The translations under genes were made by a program, and so were the position numbers. From the IMG/VR virus record IMGVR_UViG_3300044644_001860, positions 82,440-146,439 of that record: a stretch of DNA of 64,000 bases; one strand, given 5' to 3'. The DNA comes from a virus. Under the pieces are notes generated by a model. That model was not told the origin of the DNA and ran no database searches. It saw only the letters and a list, made by a program, of their open reading frames with translations. Shown piece by piece: positions 40,942 through 49,700 of the stretch. Numbering within the stretch: the first letter of the stretch is position 1; every line of letters begins with the position of its first letter.

Positions 40942-41574
40942 GTGCTGGCTGTAAATCCACCAACCCAGATGTTGCTGCAGTACTTGGAGCATTGTCGCGA
41001 CAATAGCGACGGCGTGTTCACTGATCCCGCGCTGCATCCGTACTTTATGTCGCTCGCCGTCGCGAAAGCCGTCGGCATGGACCACACCACTGAAGAGTAT
41101 AAAGAGCGTGCGTTGTCGACGCTCGCGAATTGGTCGCGGATGCTGTGCGGACAGCTGACCAGCGTATCTATGCGGGAAATCGCTGACTGCGGCAAGTTCG
41201 CGCAGGACAGCGGTGACCGCAAAGGCGAGAAAATGGCCAAAGACCTGCTCGACTCGATGCCGCTGATTCAGGCTGTTTTCAAGTCGTGGGACGCTGCGGT
41301 TGACCACGAGCACATCGCGGAGTGGATTTATGAAGACGGCGTACGTCGGGAGAAGGAAGGGACTGCGCCCCATATTTCGAATGAGTTTGTTGCAAAAGAG
41401 AAGAAGAAGCTCGACGACCTCTTCGAATTAATTCAAAAGAAGCTCGGAGAGCTCGATGGCTCTGGCCCGCAGCCCGAGGAGGTCAAATCTCCCGAGCCGG
41501 CGCGTCCACCAGTGACGCCGGCCGACATCATGAAGATGCTGTTCGATAACGCCAAGAAGCCGTCTGCGAACTAA
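40942..41574 (+). CDS. Hypothetical first gene of the AAA+/vWA cassette (210 aa)
   Basis: GTG start with AGGGAG about 7 bases upstream. The protein is mostly helical, with an acidic and aromatic N-terminal half (LLQYLEHCRDNSDGVF, YFMSLAVAKAVGM). A long charged helix at about 145-175 is followed by a Pro-rich linker (PEEVKSPEPARPPVTP) and a short terminal helix (ADIMKMLFDNAKK), an arrangement typical of an adaptor with a short binding peptide. It is separated from the next genes by a strong terminator. Possible third component of a MoxR-vWA set. No family recognised. Confidence 0.65.
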   Translation: MLAVNPPTQMLLQYLEHCRDNSDGVFTDPALHPYFMSLAVAKAVGMDHTTEEYKERALSTLANWSRMLCGQLTSVSMREIADCGKFAQDSGDRKGEKMAKDLLDSMPLIQAVFKSWDAAVDHEHIAEWIYEDGVRREKEGTAPHISNEFVAKEKKKLDDLFELIQKKLGELDGSGPQPEEVKSPEPARPPVTPADIMKMLFDNAKKPSAN

Positions 41575-41594
41575 GTTCAACGCGGCGAGAAGGA

Positions 41595-41626
41595 GCGGGC
41601 ACCAAAACCGGTGCTCGCTTTTTCTT
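41595..41626 (+). terminator. Intrinsic terminator after the 210-aa gene
   Basis: GCGGGCACC (41595-41603) pairs with GGTGCTCGC (41610-41618), including one G-T pair, over an AAAACC loop, followed by TTTTTCTT. It would limit read-through into the AAA+ gene, implying that the latter has its own promoter or needs antitermination. Confidence 0.85.
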
Positions 41627-41704
41627 AGCTATCGGTGACCTAAATTAGGCGCGATTTTGCGTCATATTATTTGTGTCCCCGTTTCCGCTATGAAGGAGCT
41701 TGCG

Positions 41705-42544
41705 ATGAGTATTGCAGACGGAGTGTGCGATCTTCTGCCCGGCTATTTCGCTCGACGAGGCGAGGCCCTGCTGGCCAGATGGATGCACGAGGCCCGCGGG
41801 AAGGAACCGCGCGGTGGTTTACTGGTCGGCCCGCCCGGCACCGGCAAGACGTTCTTTGCCGACGCGTTCGCCCGCGGCCGCAAGGCCGAGCAGGTGTTTA
41901 TTCCGTGCCACCCGTGGCTCACGAATGAGGAGCTACATCAGGGTGTGGACATCGGCCGCGTGGCGGTCGGGGTCGAGCACGCCGACGAGGCGTACATCGA
42001 CGGCCAGCTGCTGCGCGCTGTGCGCATGTCGCACGACTGCGACGTGGTTATCACGTTGGACGAGGTCGAAAAGGCTGGGTCGCGGTTTTACCCGCTTATC
42101 CTCGACTTCTTGCAGAATGGTCGGGTGCCTGATGCCCGCCACAAGCTGCACAGCGGCAACACGGCCCGGATGTTTATCGTCCTGACCGCGAACGAAGAGG
42201 TTGACCTGCCCGAGGCCATTAAACGGCGCTGCTTTCGGGTAAACATGGGCTTTCTGCCCGAGCATGTCGAAACCGATGTGCTGCGCAAGCAGACAGGCGC
42301 ACCGGGAGGGGCCTGTCGCATCATTGTGCGCATGGCGAACGCAATCCGGCAGAACGGCGACTCCAAGCCGTCCCTGCAGGAGCTTCGTCACTTGCTTATG
42401 GCGCGAGACCTGTGCGTAAGCACGGACGACGTAGCCACTTTGATCGAAGCGTTTCTTGTAAAAGAAACCAAGGACACGGAGGCCCTTAAACAGGCATTCA
42501 GCAAACCCGAAGCTGTACTGTTCGGGGAGTTCAAAAGGAAGTAA
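41705..42544 (+). CDS. MoxR-type AAA+ ATPase (279 aa)
   Basis: AAGGAG lies 6 bases before the ATG at 41705. Walker A is GPPGTGKT (42-49). Walker B is VVITLDEVEKAG with Asp119 and Glu120. A sensor-like TANEEVDLPEAIKRRCFRV (about 165) contains the arginines expected of an arginine finger. The C-terminal lid is helical. The closest architecture is the MoxR/RavA or CbbQ group, ATPases that act on partner proteins with vWA domains. The next gene encodes exactly such a domain, 2 bases downstream. Role in the phage unknown. Confidence 0.87.
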   Translation: MSIADGVCDLLPGYFARRGEALLARWMHEARGKEPRGGLLVGPPGTGKTFFADAFARGRKAEQVFIPCHPWLTNEELHQGVDIGRVAVGVEHADEAYIDGQLLRAVRMSHDCDVVITLDEVEKAGSRFYPLILDFLQNGRVPDARHKLHSGNTARMFIVLTANEEVDLPEAIKRRCFRVNMGFLPEHVETDVLRKQTGAPGGACRIIVRMANAIRQNGDSKPSLQELRHLLMARDLCVSTDDVATLIEAFLVKETKDTEALKQAFSKPEAVLFGEFKRK

Positions 42545-42546
42545 CC

Positions 42547-43956
42547 ATGAGCCTGACACTGCGGAAGTTGCAGCGAATGCTGTCGAAGTCCGTGAAAACT
42601 ACCCGCGATGTTAGGTTTACGGACCCGCGAGAGCGGGCAGAGTTCGCGGAGTTTATCAAGGGCGTATACGCCGAAGAATTTACGAGCCCGCTTCTTCGAC
42701 AAGGGCACGTTCGCGAGAACTGCCCGTGCGGTAATTGCGGCCCCAAAACCGTGAACAACATCACGGCGCTTATTGACCGGTTGACAAAGCGGCACGGCCA
42801 TCGTGCCACACTCAGCCAGTTGCTGGAGCCCAGAAATAAGTCTGGGCGGGCTCAAGGCGGTAGCGGTAAATCAAACGGAGCACCGCAGGAGGAGCCCCAG
42901 CAGGCACCTTCTGGCGGGTTTGATCCTCCGCCCGCCAAAGATACGGCCGCGGAACCACCGCAGCCCGAGAACTGGGAACCAACTCCCGCCGCCCAAGAAA
43001 CTCCAAAACCAAAAACTGAGCGTGAAAGGCTTTCCGACGAGGAAAAAGATTTACGTGCGCGGTTAAAGGAATTGGAGAAGCAGAAAGCCGCCGCGAAAGC
43101 ACGCGGCAGTCTGCAAGCTTCGGCGATAGATGTTGTGATAAAGAAAGCCAGAAAGCAGCTGAAGGACGCCCGGAAACAGGCATCTAAAATCAGCGGCGTT
43201 GCTGGTATTGAGAGTGCTCCGTCGTTGGAGGCTCGACGACGCGCAGCCGGCACACATGGCCGCCTGCGGGTCGTTCCGCCTCAACTGCGGAACAAAACAG
43301 CGGAACTCATTAATAAGTTAGTGCATGAAAGCGGCGCAGCTGGTGACCGCCTCACGCCTATCCCAATTTTGAGTGCGCGAAAAGTTGTCAAGAGGATGCT
43401 TGTCCGGCGTCCACTTGGTAACGCGTTTAAGGAGGACAGCAACGCCGGTCGTCCCGTCACGCTGTTCTTGCCCGACGTCTCGCCGTCTTGCGCCCGACAG
43501 GCTCAAGCGGCGTGTGACGTCGCTAATGCGGCAGGGTACGCTGGAGTCTCTGGCTCTGACGTACTGGTTTTCCCACACTCTAACGGAGAGGTGGAGGAAG
43601 ATTACGTGCCGTGGTTTAACGGTCGACCCAACTTGGCAAACTTGACGAAAACAGAAGCGCTGTTTTCCGAGATAACAAGCGGTCGGTCGCGGTATAACAT
43701 CCGGATAGTAGTCGCCATTGGCGACCACGACGCCGCGGAGTTGTATCGAGAAATCGCGGCGCTAAAAAAAGTGGTGCGATTAGTGTGGTTGCACAATATT
43801 CCAGTGAGTCGTCGTCGACCCACGGTTGTGCCGTCTGACGCCAATAACTTGTACGGCGAGAATTGGACAGCTGAAACACGCAACAAGGTCACAATGATCT
43901 ACGGTTGCGTTGATCAGGCGTCTATTCTCGGCGGGCTAGAACTGGCTCTTTCTTAA
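42547..43956 (+). CDS. vWA (MIDAS) domain protein, partner of the AAA+ ATPase (469 aa)
   Basis: Residues 1-90 are a basic helical domain with a CPCGNCG cluster near 60. Residues 95-160 are a Pro/Gln-rich linker. A charged coiled-coil (RERLSDEEKDLRARLKELEK) spans about 155-220. From about 300 the vWA fold starts: LFLPDVSPSC gives the MIDAS D-x-S-x-S (Asp310, Ser312, Ser314). The strand IRIVVAIGDHD then supplies a later acidic residue, and VVRLVWLHN the final strand. The AAA+ gene ends 2 bases before it. MoxR-vWA pairs remodel protein complexes; the target here is not visible. Confidence 0.8.
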   Translation: MSLTLRKLQRMLSKSVKTTRDVRFTDPRERAEFAEFIKGVYAEEFTSPLLRQGHVRENCPCGNCGPKTVNNITALIDRLTKRHGHRATLSQLLEPRNKSGRAQGGSGKSNGAPQEEPQQAPSGGFDPPPAKDTAAEPPQPENWEPTPAAQETPKPKTERERLSDEEKDLRARLKELEKQKAAAKARGSLQASAIDVVIKKARKQLKDARKQASKISGVAGIESAPSLEARRRAAGTHGRLRVVPPQLRNKTAELINKLVHESGAAGDRLTPIPILSARKVVKRMLVRRPLGNAFKEDSNAGRPVTLFLPDVSPSCARQAQAACDVANAAGYAGVSGSDVLVFPHSNGEVEEDYVPWFNGRPNLANLTKTEALFSEITSGRSRYNIRIVVAIGDHDAAELYREIAALKKVVRLVWLHNIPVSRRRPTVVPSDANNLYGENWTAETRNKVTMIYGCVDQASILGGLELALS

Positions 43957-44006
43957 GCGCGCACCATTAACAGCGGCACTCCGTTTTACGCCGCAGGAGG
44001 TAATTT

Positions 44007-44024
44007 ATGCACTGGCCTAGATAA
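44007..44024 (+). CDS. Possible five-codon leader peptide (M-H-W-P-R) in the ncRNA 5' part
   Basis: A perfect AGGAGG (43995-44000) lies 6 bases before ATG, followed by CAC TGG CCT AGA and TAA. A GCGGC/GCCGC hairpin ends directly before the ribosome binding site. Such a strong site on a five-codon frame suggests either ribosome loading on the RNA, a leader peptide or chance. Translation is not established. Confidence 0.35.
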   Translation: MHWPR

Positions 44025-44566
44025 AGCGATGCCCGGGGTAATCAGCCCGGAGCCTTCGTCTGCAGGGATTAATTGTTTTCCATGTAGCCGAAATAAAGGG
44101 ACGACAAACAAACACGGGTTCTTGAAGGCTCGTGAGGACAAAAGTCGTAAACATAGCGGAGCTGTGTCCGACGCTTTGAGGGGACAATGGCAGGTTAGTC
44201 CCACAGGGGAGACACGAGACTTTATTGCGGAACGTCGCCTAATAGCGAAACGCCGCGACATCGTTTCGGTCAAACCAGACCGGCCCCGGATTTTGTAACG
44301 CGGTTTGCTGCCTAGAAGCGGCCGCGCATATCCCCTGTCGAAAGCGCGCTCGATGGGGGGTCGCTCAATCTGGGACTTTTCGTCTGTGCGAAGGTCACGC
44401 GGGCCGTCGTGCCCGCGGAATATCACAGAACTATACTAACACGCGCTATTCGTCTAGTCCGGGTAGCGTAGGCTTTCTCGGTGCGCCTGCTTTAAGCGGT
44501 TGCCGCCACGTTCGGCGAGCACTGAGCCACTTCCGCTGAGCAATTGGCGGAGGGGGGAATCGAAAT

Positions 44567-44589
44567 GGCCCCTTTGGGGCCGTTTCTTT
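44567..44589 (+). terminator. Intrinsic terminator of the structured RNA
   Basis: GGCCCC, TTT, GGGGCC form a perfect stem with a three-base loop, followed by GTTTCTTT. It lies 30 bases upstream of the next gene and fits the 3' end of a discrete RNA transcript. TTCTT(T)AGCTATC follows, a sequence also seen after the terminator at 41626. Confidence 0.8.
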
Positions 44590-44618
44590 AGCTATCAGCG
44601 CTCCAGTAGAATAATGGT

Positions 44619-45848
44619 ATGACGTACCAAAAAACTTTTCCGTTCCGCCGTGTTTCCGTGGATCACATGGTCCGCGGAACAACCCGGGTTTGGTGGCAAC
44701 TTGAGCCGCTATTCCGCGATCCCGGGCCGCATGTCTACCAGCTGCAAGTCAGCAAATCTGGTTTAACAAACTCTTCAGACTGGGCCGATGTCGGGCCGCC
44801 GTTAACAAACGCTTATGTGGCGTATGACTCGGCGTGGCGACTATCCGGATATTCCCTGCTTACGCATTATCGCGTTAAATTAACAACGCCAACAACTGTC
44901 TATGTCTCGCAATCTGCAGGTTGCTTTGGCGAGTTAAACGAGCGCGACTGGGTGTTGTCGCAAGAAATTATCCGTAAAGAACAGCTACGGCATCAATTTG
45001 TGTCGACGCCCGGGTATCTTATTAAGGCTATGCGTTTCGGAAAGCCGTGCCCGCGCTGCCGAGAAAAGCTGACGCAGGAAGTACTCGACTCGTATTGCCC
45101 GGTCTGTAGCGGCACTGGTTTTGAGGTCGGCTATTTTCCGCCGCAGCCGTTGCAATGCTGGGATTTATCTTTACAGACAATTCAAGAAGAAGGCGATGCG
45201 CAGGCCCGCGGGCCCACACGCGACAACGCCGTTGTCCAAGCACGCGTAATTGGTTTTCCGGCTTTAAATAAATATGACGTGTGGGTAAACGCCGCCAGCG
45301 ACGAACGCTGGATAATTGACACAATTCAAGTTGTCGCGGCTATGAGGAATGTGCCGCTGGTGTATCAGGTGCAGTTAAACCTCGCGCCGTTTACAGACGG
45401 TATTTACACATTTGAAGTCGGCGGAGAGTCGCCCACGCGCGACCCGTCGACAGAAGGCCCTACTGTTGGGTGCGGCGATGTCATCTTAAACCATAACTAC
45501 AACGGCAACGATCGGTACGCCTACCTGTCTCCGACGGGGTGCCCAATCAGCGGCGCTACGGTATACGTGTTTAACAGAAACGTATATGACGTAAACGGCC
45601 CGCAAATTGCCCGGACTATGGCGCTCGCAAAAACGAGCACAACCGCAAACGGCCGCTGGGTGCAGGGCGTTAATGTAAATCCCGGCAACTACGCTATTCT
45701 TTATGAAAAGACTGGCGAGTTCGGCCCAGACGTAGATTTTGTAACTGTGGTTGCGCCACCGCCTACCGCATCTGTTAAAACAGCGACACCCGCAAAGAGC
45801 GCCCCGACATGGCCGACGAAAAAAGAAAACGACTTCTGGACCATATAA
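44619..45848 (+). CDS. Zinc-ribbon virion protein with beta-rich C-terminus (409 aa)
   Basis: The protein has three visible parts. The N-terminal beta-sandwich domain (about 1-110) includes VWWQLEPLFRDPGPHVY. A zinc ribbon follows with CPRCREKLTQEVLDSYCPVC (about 144-163). A C-terminal half contains a carboxypeptidase-regulatory-like segment (GCPISGATVYVFNR, NPGNYAILYE). Similar proteins sit between the head and tail-sheath genes of large myophages as neck or tail-terminator components. There is no strong ribosome binding site; AGTAGAATAAT precedes the ATG. Exact role not proven. Confidence 0.65.
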   Translation: MTYQKTFPFRRVSVDHMVRGTTRVWWQLEPLFRDPGPHVYQLQVSKSGLTNSSDWADVGPPLTNAYVAYDSAWRLSGYSLLTHYRVKLTTPTTVYVSQSAGCFGELNERDWVLSQEIIRKEQLRHQFVSTPGYLIKAMRFGKPCPRCREKLTQEVLDSYCPVCSGTGFEVGYFPPQPLQCWDLSLQTIQEEGDAQARGPTRDNAVVQARVIGFPALNKYDVWVNAASDERWIIDTIQVVAAMRNVPLVYQVQLNLAPFTDGIYTFEVGGESPTRDPSTEGPTVGCGDVILNHNYNGNDRYAYLSPTGCPISGATVYVFNRNVYDVNGPQIARTMALAKTSTTANGRWVQGVNVNPGNYAILYEKTGEFGPDVDFVTVVAPPPTASVKTATPAKSAPTWPTKKENDFWTI

Positions 45849-45946
45849 AGCTAAGTCCGGGGAAAAAGCGGCTGCAGCCCGGCAGAATAAAAATAGCCCT
45901 GCCGAAAATCTCAATAAACAAATCGCGCCCAAAGGATACGCCATGA
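45809..45946 (+). CDS. Small basic protein overlapping two structural genes (45 aa)
   Basis: This short frame starts inside the last 40 bases of the preceding gene and ends with ATGA overlap at the start of the next, the usual phage arrangement for a true gene. It encodes a basic peptide (KRKRLLDHIKLSPGKKRLQP, then KIALPKISINKSRP). Without it a 94-base untranslated gap would separate two closely packed genes. No ribosome binding site is obvious, since GCCCCGAC precedes the ATG. Function unknown. Confidence 0.5.
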   Translation: MADEKRKRLLDHIKLSPGKKRLQPGRIKIALPKISINKSRPKDTP

Positions 45947-46662
45947 GCGACTGCCCAACGCCGCCGAACCCGCCAGAGGTCGAGGCGCAGTTTCCGGAAG
46001 GTAGCCAGCCGGAAAACCGCGTAGACAAAGTTAGTGCGCTGTGCTCTTACGGCATGCGCCCCCACGTCATGACCGGCCTTTTACGTCAATTACTCATCGG
46101 GCACTTTACCGATCCGCAACATATTGAAGAGCCAAGAGTTAGGCGACAAATAGAGCTGCTTAACCAATGGCAGCCAGAACCAGACATTGGAGTGCCGCCG
46201 CAAAAGGGCATTCTTATTGAGAGCATTACTCGCTGGACACCCAATTCGGCCGACAAGCGACCGGCGGTACTAATTAAACGAAACTCGTGGACATGGTTGA
46301 AACAGACCATTGGTGACCGGTTGGAAACTAATCTTTACACCGGCAAAGAATCTTATTTTGGTTTTTGGCAAGGAAGTCATACAATTTACTGTATGTCCGG
46401 AACAGGCGCCGAGACTGAGTTCTTGGCCGCCGAAGTTTGCAAATTTTTGATACTTTTCTCGCCGTTAATACGGTCGCAACTGGAATTGCATAAATTCTTT
46501 GTCAGCGAAGTTGGCGGTGTTGGGGAAGTGCAAGAAGTGGTTCAGGGATACGCCGTCCCTGTCACTGTGACGTATGTAGCAGAGGAGAATTGGTCGATTC
46601 AACCATACGTCCCGCGCCTCAAGCGGATTGTCTTCAAGGCTTCAGATTTGTTGTCGTATTAA
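45943..46662 (+). CDS. Putative tail completion/terminator protein (239 aa)
   Basis: AAGGA lies about 8 bases before the ATG at 45943, which overlaps the stop of the small basic frame. Residues 1-50 are Pro-rich and the rest is alpha/beta (TWLKQTIGDRLETNLYTGKESYFGFWQGSHTIYC, VPVTVTYVAEENWSIQP). Its place right before the tail sheath gene is where tail terminator or neck proteins lie in myophages. Fold similarity cannot be tested here. Moderate confidence that the gene is real, low for function. Confidence 0.6.
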   Translation: MSDCPTPPNPPEVEAQFPEGSQPENRVDKVSALCSYGMRPHVMTGLLRQLLIGHFTDPQHIEEPRVRRQIELLNQWQPEPDIGVPPQKGILIESITRWTPNSADKRPAVLIKRNSWTWLKQTIGDRLETNLYTGKESYFGFWQGSHTIYCMSGTGAETEFLAAEVCKFLILFSPLIRSQLELHKFFVSEVGGVGEVQEVVQGYAVPVTVTYVAEENWSIQPYVPRLKRIVFKASDLLSY

Positions 46663-46698
46663 AACGCGGTAGTTGTTTTGTTTAGAATAGTGGTTGTG

Positions 46699-46704
46699 TA
46701 TACT
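46699..46704 (+). promoter_or_regulatory. Candidate -10 box upstream of the tail sheath gene
   Basis: TATACT lies in the 95-base spacer before the sheath gene, preceded by GTTGTG and by TTGTTTAGAATAG. A late structural promoter is expected here because the sheath and tube must be made in large amounts. No exact -35 consensus is seen. Confidence 0.35.
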
Positions 46705-46757
46705 ACTGAGTACGCGATTACCGCACCGCACACAATTTAGGGCATGGAGGCCTTCGT

Positions 46758-49700
46758 ATGTCGAGCTACGTAAAACCGCAAGTTCTTGTATTCCAAGAAT
46801 TCTCAATCGTCCCCACCGAAATCACTGAGCCGCTGCGCGCGCACATCACCGGCCCGAACGGCGTGCTGCACCGGTATAGCGACTCTGATGAAAAACAAAC
46901 CATCCGCCTCGGCGCATATAACCAAACTGACGACGTTTGCTACCCGTGGCCGCAGCGTAAGCCCGGCTCGCTTGTCGACCTTGATTACGTCAAGCTGTAC
47001 ATCGACAACGCGCTGCTCAAGTATTACGAGCACAACCTGAGCGACGTCGAAACCACAATCACCGCTGTAGAAACAAACCAGCGAGTGCTTCCGAACTGGA
47101 TCACGTCGGACGACCTCTCCTTTAAGTCGAACACCGCGGCGTACCCGCGATCGACAGAGTTTAATGACCGCGACGTTCAACTTGGTGACGTTGTTTATCT
47201 GCGCACGGTAAGCGCCGATAACAACTGCGAAGAGACCACACTGTGGACATCTGTCGCGGGCTTTGCTTCGGACAACGTCCCGTCGCGCATTAAGCCGGCT
47301 GTGGTCGACGACAACAACTGCGCGGGCCATAGCGCTACAACTAGCTCAGCGCAAGTTCACGCTGACGGCGGGGCGCTCGACAACTCGGTTGTAATCAACG
47401 CCGTCGATGGTTCGCTCTACAACGGCCTGCCCAGCGGCGACGTAGAAGAGACTTATACCATTACAGTCGTAAAGAGCTCGATTAGCGGATGCAACGCTGC
47501 GCGACTTCGCGTTCGATCGGCTTCTCGCCGCGACGACGTCGCCGAAGTAACAGCGGCGGCTTTCGGCTCGCCGACAACTATCGGTACGCGCGGCCTCAAA
47601 GTCACGTTTGCCGTGACTGCCGGCAGCGGCGACACTTTCCTCGTCGGCCAGCAGTGGACTGTAAGCGTAACTCAAAGCGTCACCGCCACGACTATCGCGT
47701 CGGCCGCCGACGGTAACTTCACTATGGACGGCGATGACATCCTCGGCGCCTATACCGGCGACAAGAACGACATTTACGTCGTCGAAGTCACCAAGGGCGG
47801 TTACTGGGCTGCTCTCCCGGCGATCACTGTTCGCACGGTAAAAGGTCTTGATTTCTCCGGCCCAACCGAAGTAACTGCCTCTGGTGTAGAGGTCGGTATC
47901 GGCACCAGCGGCGTAAAAATTGTGTTGACGTCGACACAGGGTCTCCGTAAGGGTGACAAGTTCTACGTCACTGTTGTTTCGGCCAAGGCCGGCGAAGTGC
48001 GCAAGCTCATTCTCCGTGACGACCTCCCGGTTGCTATGCGAGAAAAGTCGATGCTCGCCAAAAAGCTCCACACGGCCAAGCTCGCTTCGACAGCCAACGT
48101 CGTCAGCCTGAGCGGCACGCCAACTATTGACGGCGTCGCGCTCCAGTCGGGCGACAAGGTTCTCTTAAAGAATCAAACCAACGCTGCGCAGAACGGTCTG
48201 TATGTCGTTCCGGCCGCGTCGGGCGACCCGGCTACCGTGGGCAATTGGACACGGACCACTGGCAATGACGTACTCATCGCCGGCTCGTTTGTCCGCGTTA
48301 CGCACGGCTCGACACAGGCTACCAAGGGTTACCTGTTAACTAACACCGGGACGTTGAATTTAGGTACCACGACGTTGACGTTTGTAAACGACGACGACGC
48401 TGATGTGCTGAAGTTCCCGTCGCTCGACCTGAAGCTGTTCATCAAGGACAACATTCAGGTTTCGAAGAATCGTATCGGTTACGCCCCGATGACCAACTAC
48501 TGGTTTGAAGATACGCAGATTTGCGTACAAGAAGGCATTGTGGCGTATCACCCAGAGTGGACAGATGCCGGCGCAGAGCAGCCGCTGCCCGTTGAGGGCG
48601 GCACGCTGTACGCCGAATACCGCGAGTGGGTGTTCGACCTGAGCGACGAAGTTAACGCCATGAGCGACGTGGCCGATCTTGATAACATTCCCGGCCAGCT
48701 TCACCCGGACAACCCGCTGAAGTGGGGCGTTTACAAGGCGCTTGCTAATTCGAACGGTACCGCTGTGAAGTACACAGCCGTGCACGATCCGAAAGAGCTG
48801 GACAGCTGGGTGCAGGTCCTTGAGCGTCTCAAGGGTCGCGACGACTTCTATAACCTTGTCCCGATGACGTTTGACCGTATGGTGCAGAACCTGTGGGCCG
48901 CCCACATCGGCGCCGAGTCGAACGAGTACGCTAACAACTGGAAAGCTGGTTACTTTGCGCTCCGCGCCGAGACTCATCAGCTGGTTGTCGGCGAAGGCGC
49001 CCGAATTCGGGGCGTTCTTGCCGAGGTTATGCCCGAAGCCGTTCTGGCCACGCTTGCCGATGACCCGAACGCGACGAACACGCAGTACACGCTGCTGCAA
49101 GTTCCGACCGGCAACAACAACGCCAGCGGTTACTTTATTACAAATGACGTACGCCCCGGCGACATCGTTCGGTACAACTACACCACCGACGGTTTCGGCG
49201 ACGTGCAGTACGAAGAGTACGTTGTAGACAAGGTTCTGTCGGAAAACTCGCTGCTCCTGTACACCGGCGGTGACGTCGCTGTAACAACGCCGCAGCAGTT
49301 TGAAATCTGGCACAACCGGAACCGCAACGAAGTTGCCGACCACATTGCCGAACAGGCTGGTTCGCTGTCGAACCGTCGGGTTTGCGCCGTGTGGCCGGAT
49401 CAGGTCGGCGAGGCCGGCACAACACAGCCCGGCTATTACTTAGCCGCTGCGCTGGCCGGTCTGACGTCGGGCGTGGTCCCGCACCAGCCGCTTACCAACG
49501 TAGAGGTAGCCGGTTTCGACGACTTCACGCGGTCCTACAAGTACTTCAATGAAACGCAACTTAACCGTATGGCTGAAGCTGGCGTCTGGATTGTGACGGA
49601 AGACCGTGACGGCACGCCGCACACGCGGCACGCGCTGACGACGGACAACCTCGACCTGAATCGTCGGGAAGAGATGATCCGCCGCAACGTCGACTCGATG

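Larger units (their letters stand above)
43957..44589 (+). ncRNA. Large structured non-coding RNA candidate (about 630 nt)
   Basis: No protein-coding frame with a ribosome binding site covers this 660-base gap. At least nine stable hairpins can be drawn: GCGGC/GCCGC (43973), CCGGG/CCCGG (44033), ACGGGTT/GGCTCGT (44114), GGGAC/GTCCC (44181), CGGTC/GACCG (44267), GCTGC/GCGGC (44307), CCCC-TCGA/TCGA-GGGG (44332-44358), TCTGTG/CACAGA enclosing CGCGGGC/GCCCGCG (44383-44429) and CGCTA/TAGCG (44444). It closes with an intrinsic terminator at 44567. Purine-rich unpaired segments such as CGAAA and AAACCA separate them. It resembles large ornate phage RNAs in size only; no class could be assigned. Confidence 0.72.

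Noticed and set aside
44007-44035. RNase P RNA or tmRNA identity for the structured RNA
   Set aside because: A short CTAGAT match to the 3' conserved region of RNase P RNA was noticed, but the other conserved blocks are absent and the order is wrong. No tmRNA tag frame or tRNA-like ends were found.
48360-49343. Long minus-strand open frame (327 codons) opposite the tail sheath gene
   Set aside because: It lies entirely opposite a strongly supported sheath gene, has no ribosome binding site and its product is low-complexity Val/Arg/His-rich, typical of a shadow frame from codon bias.
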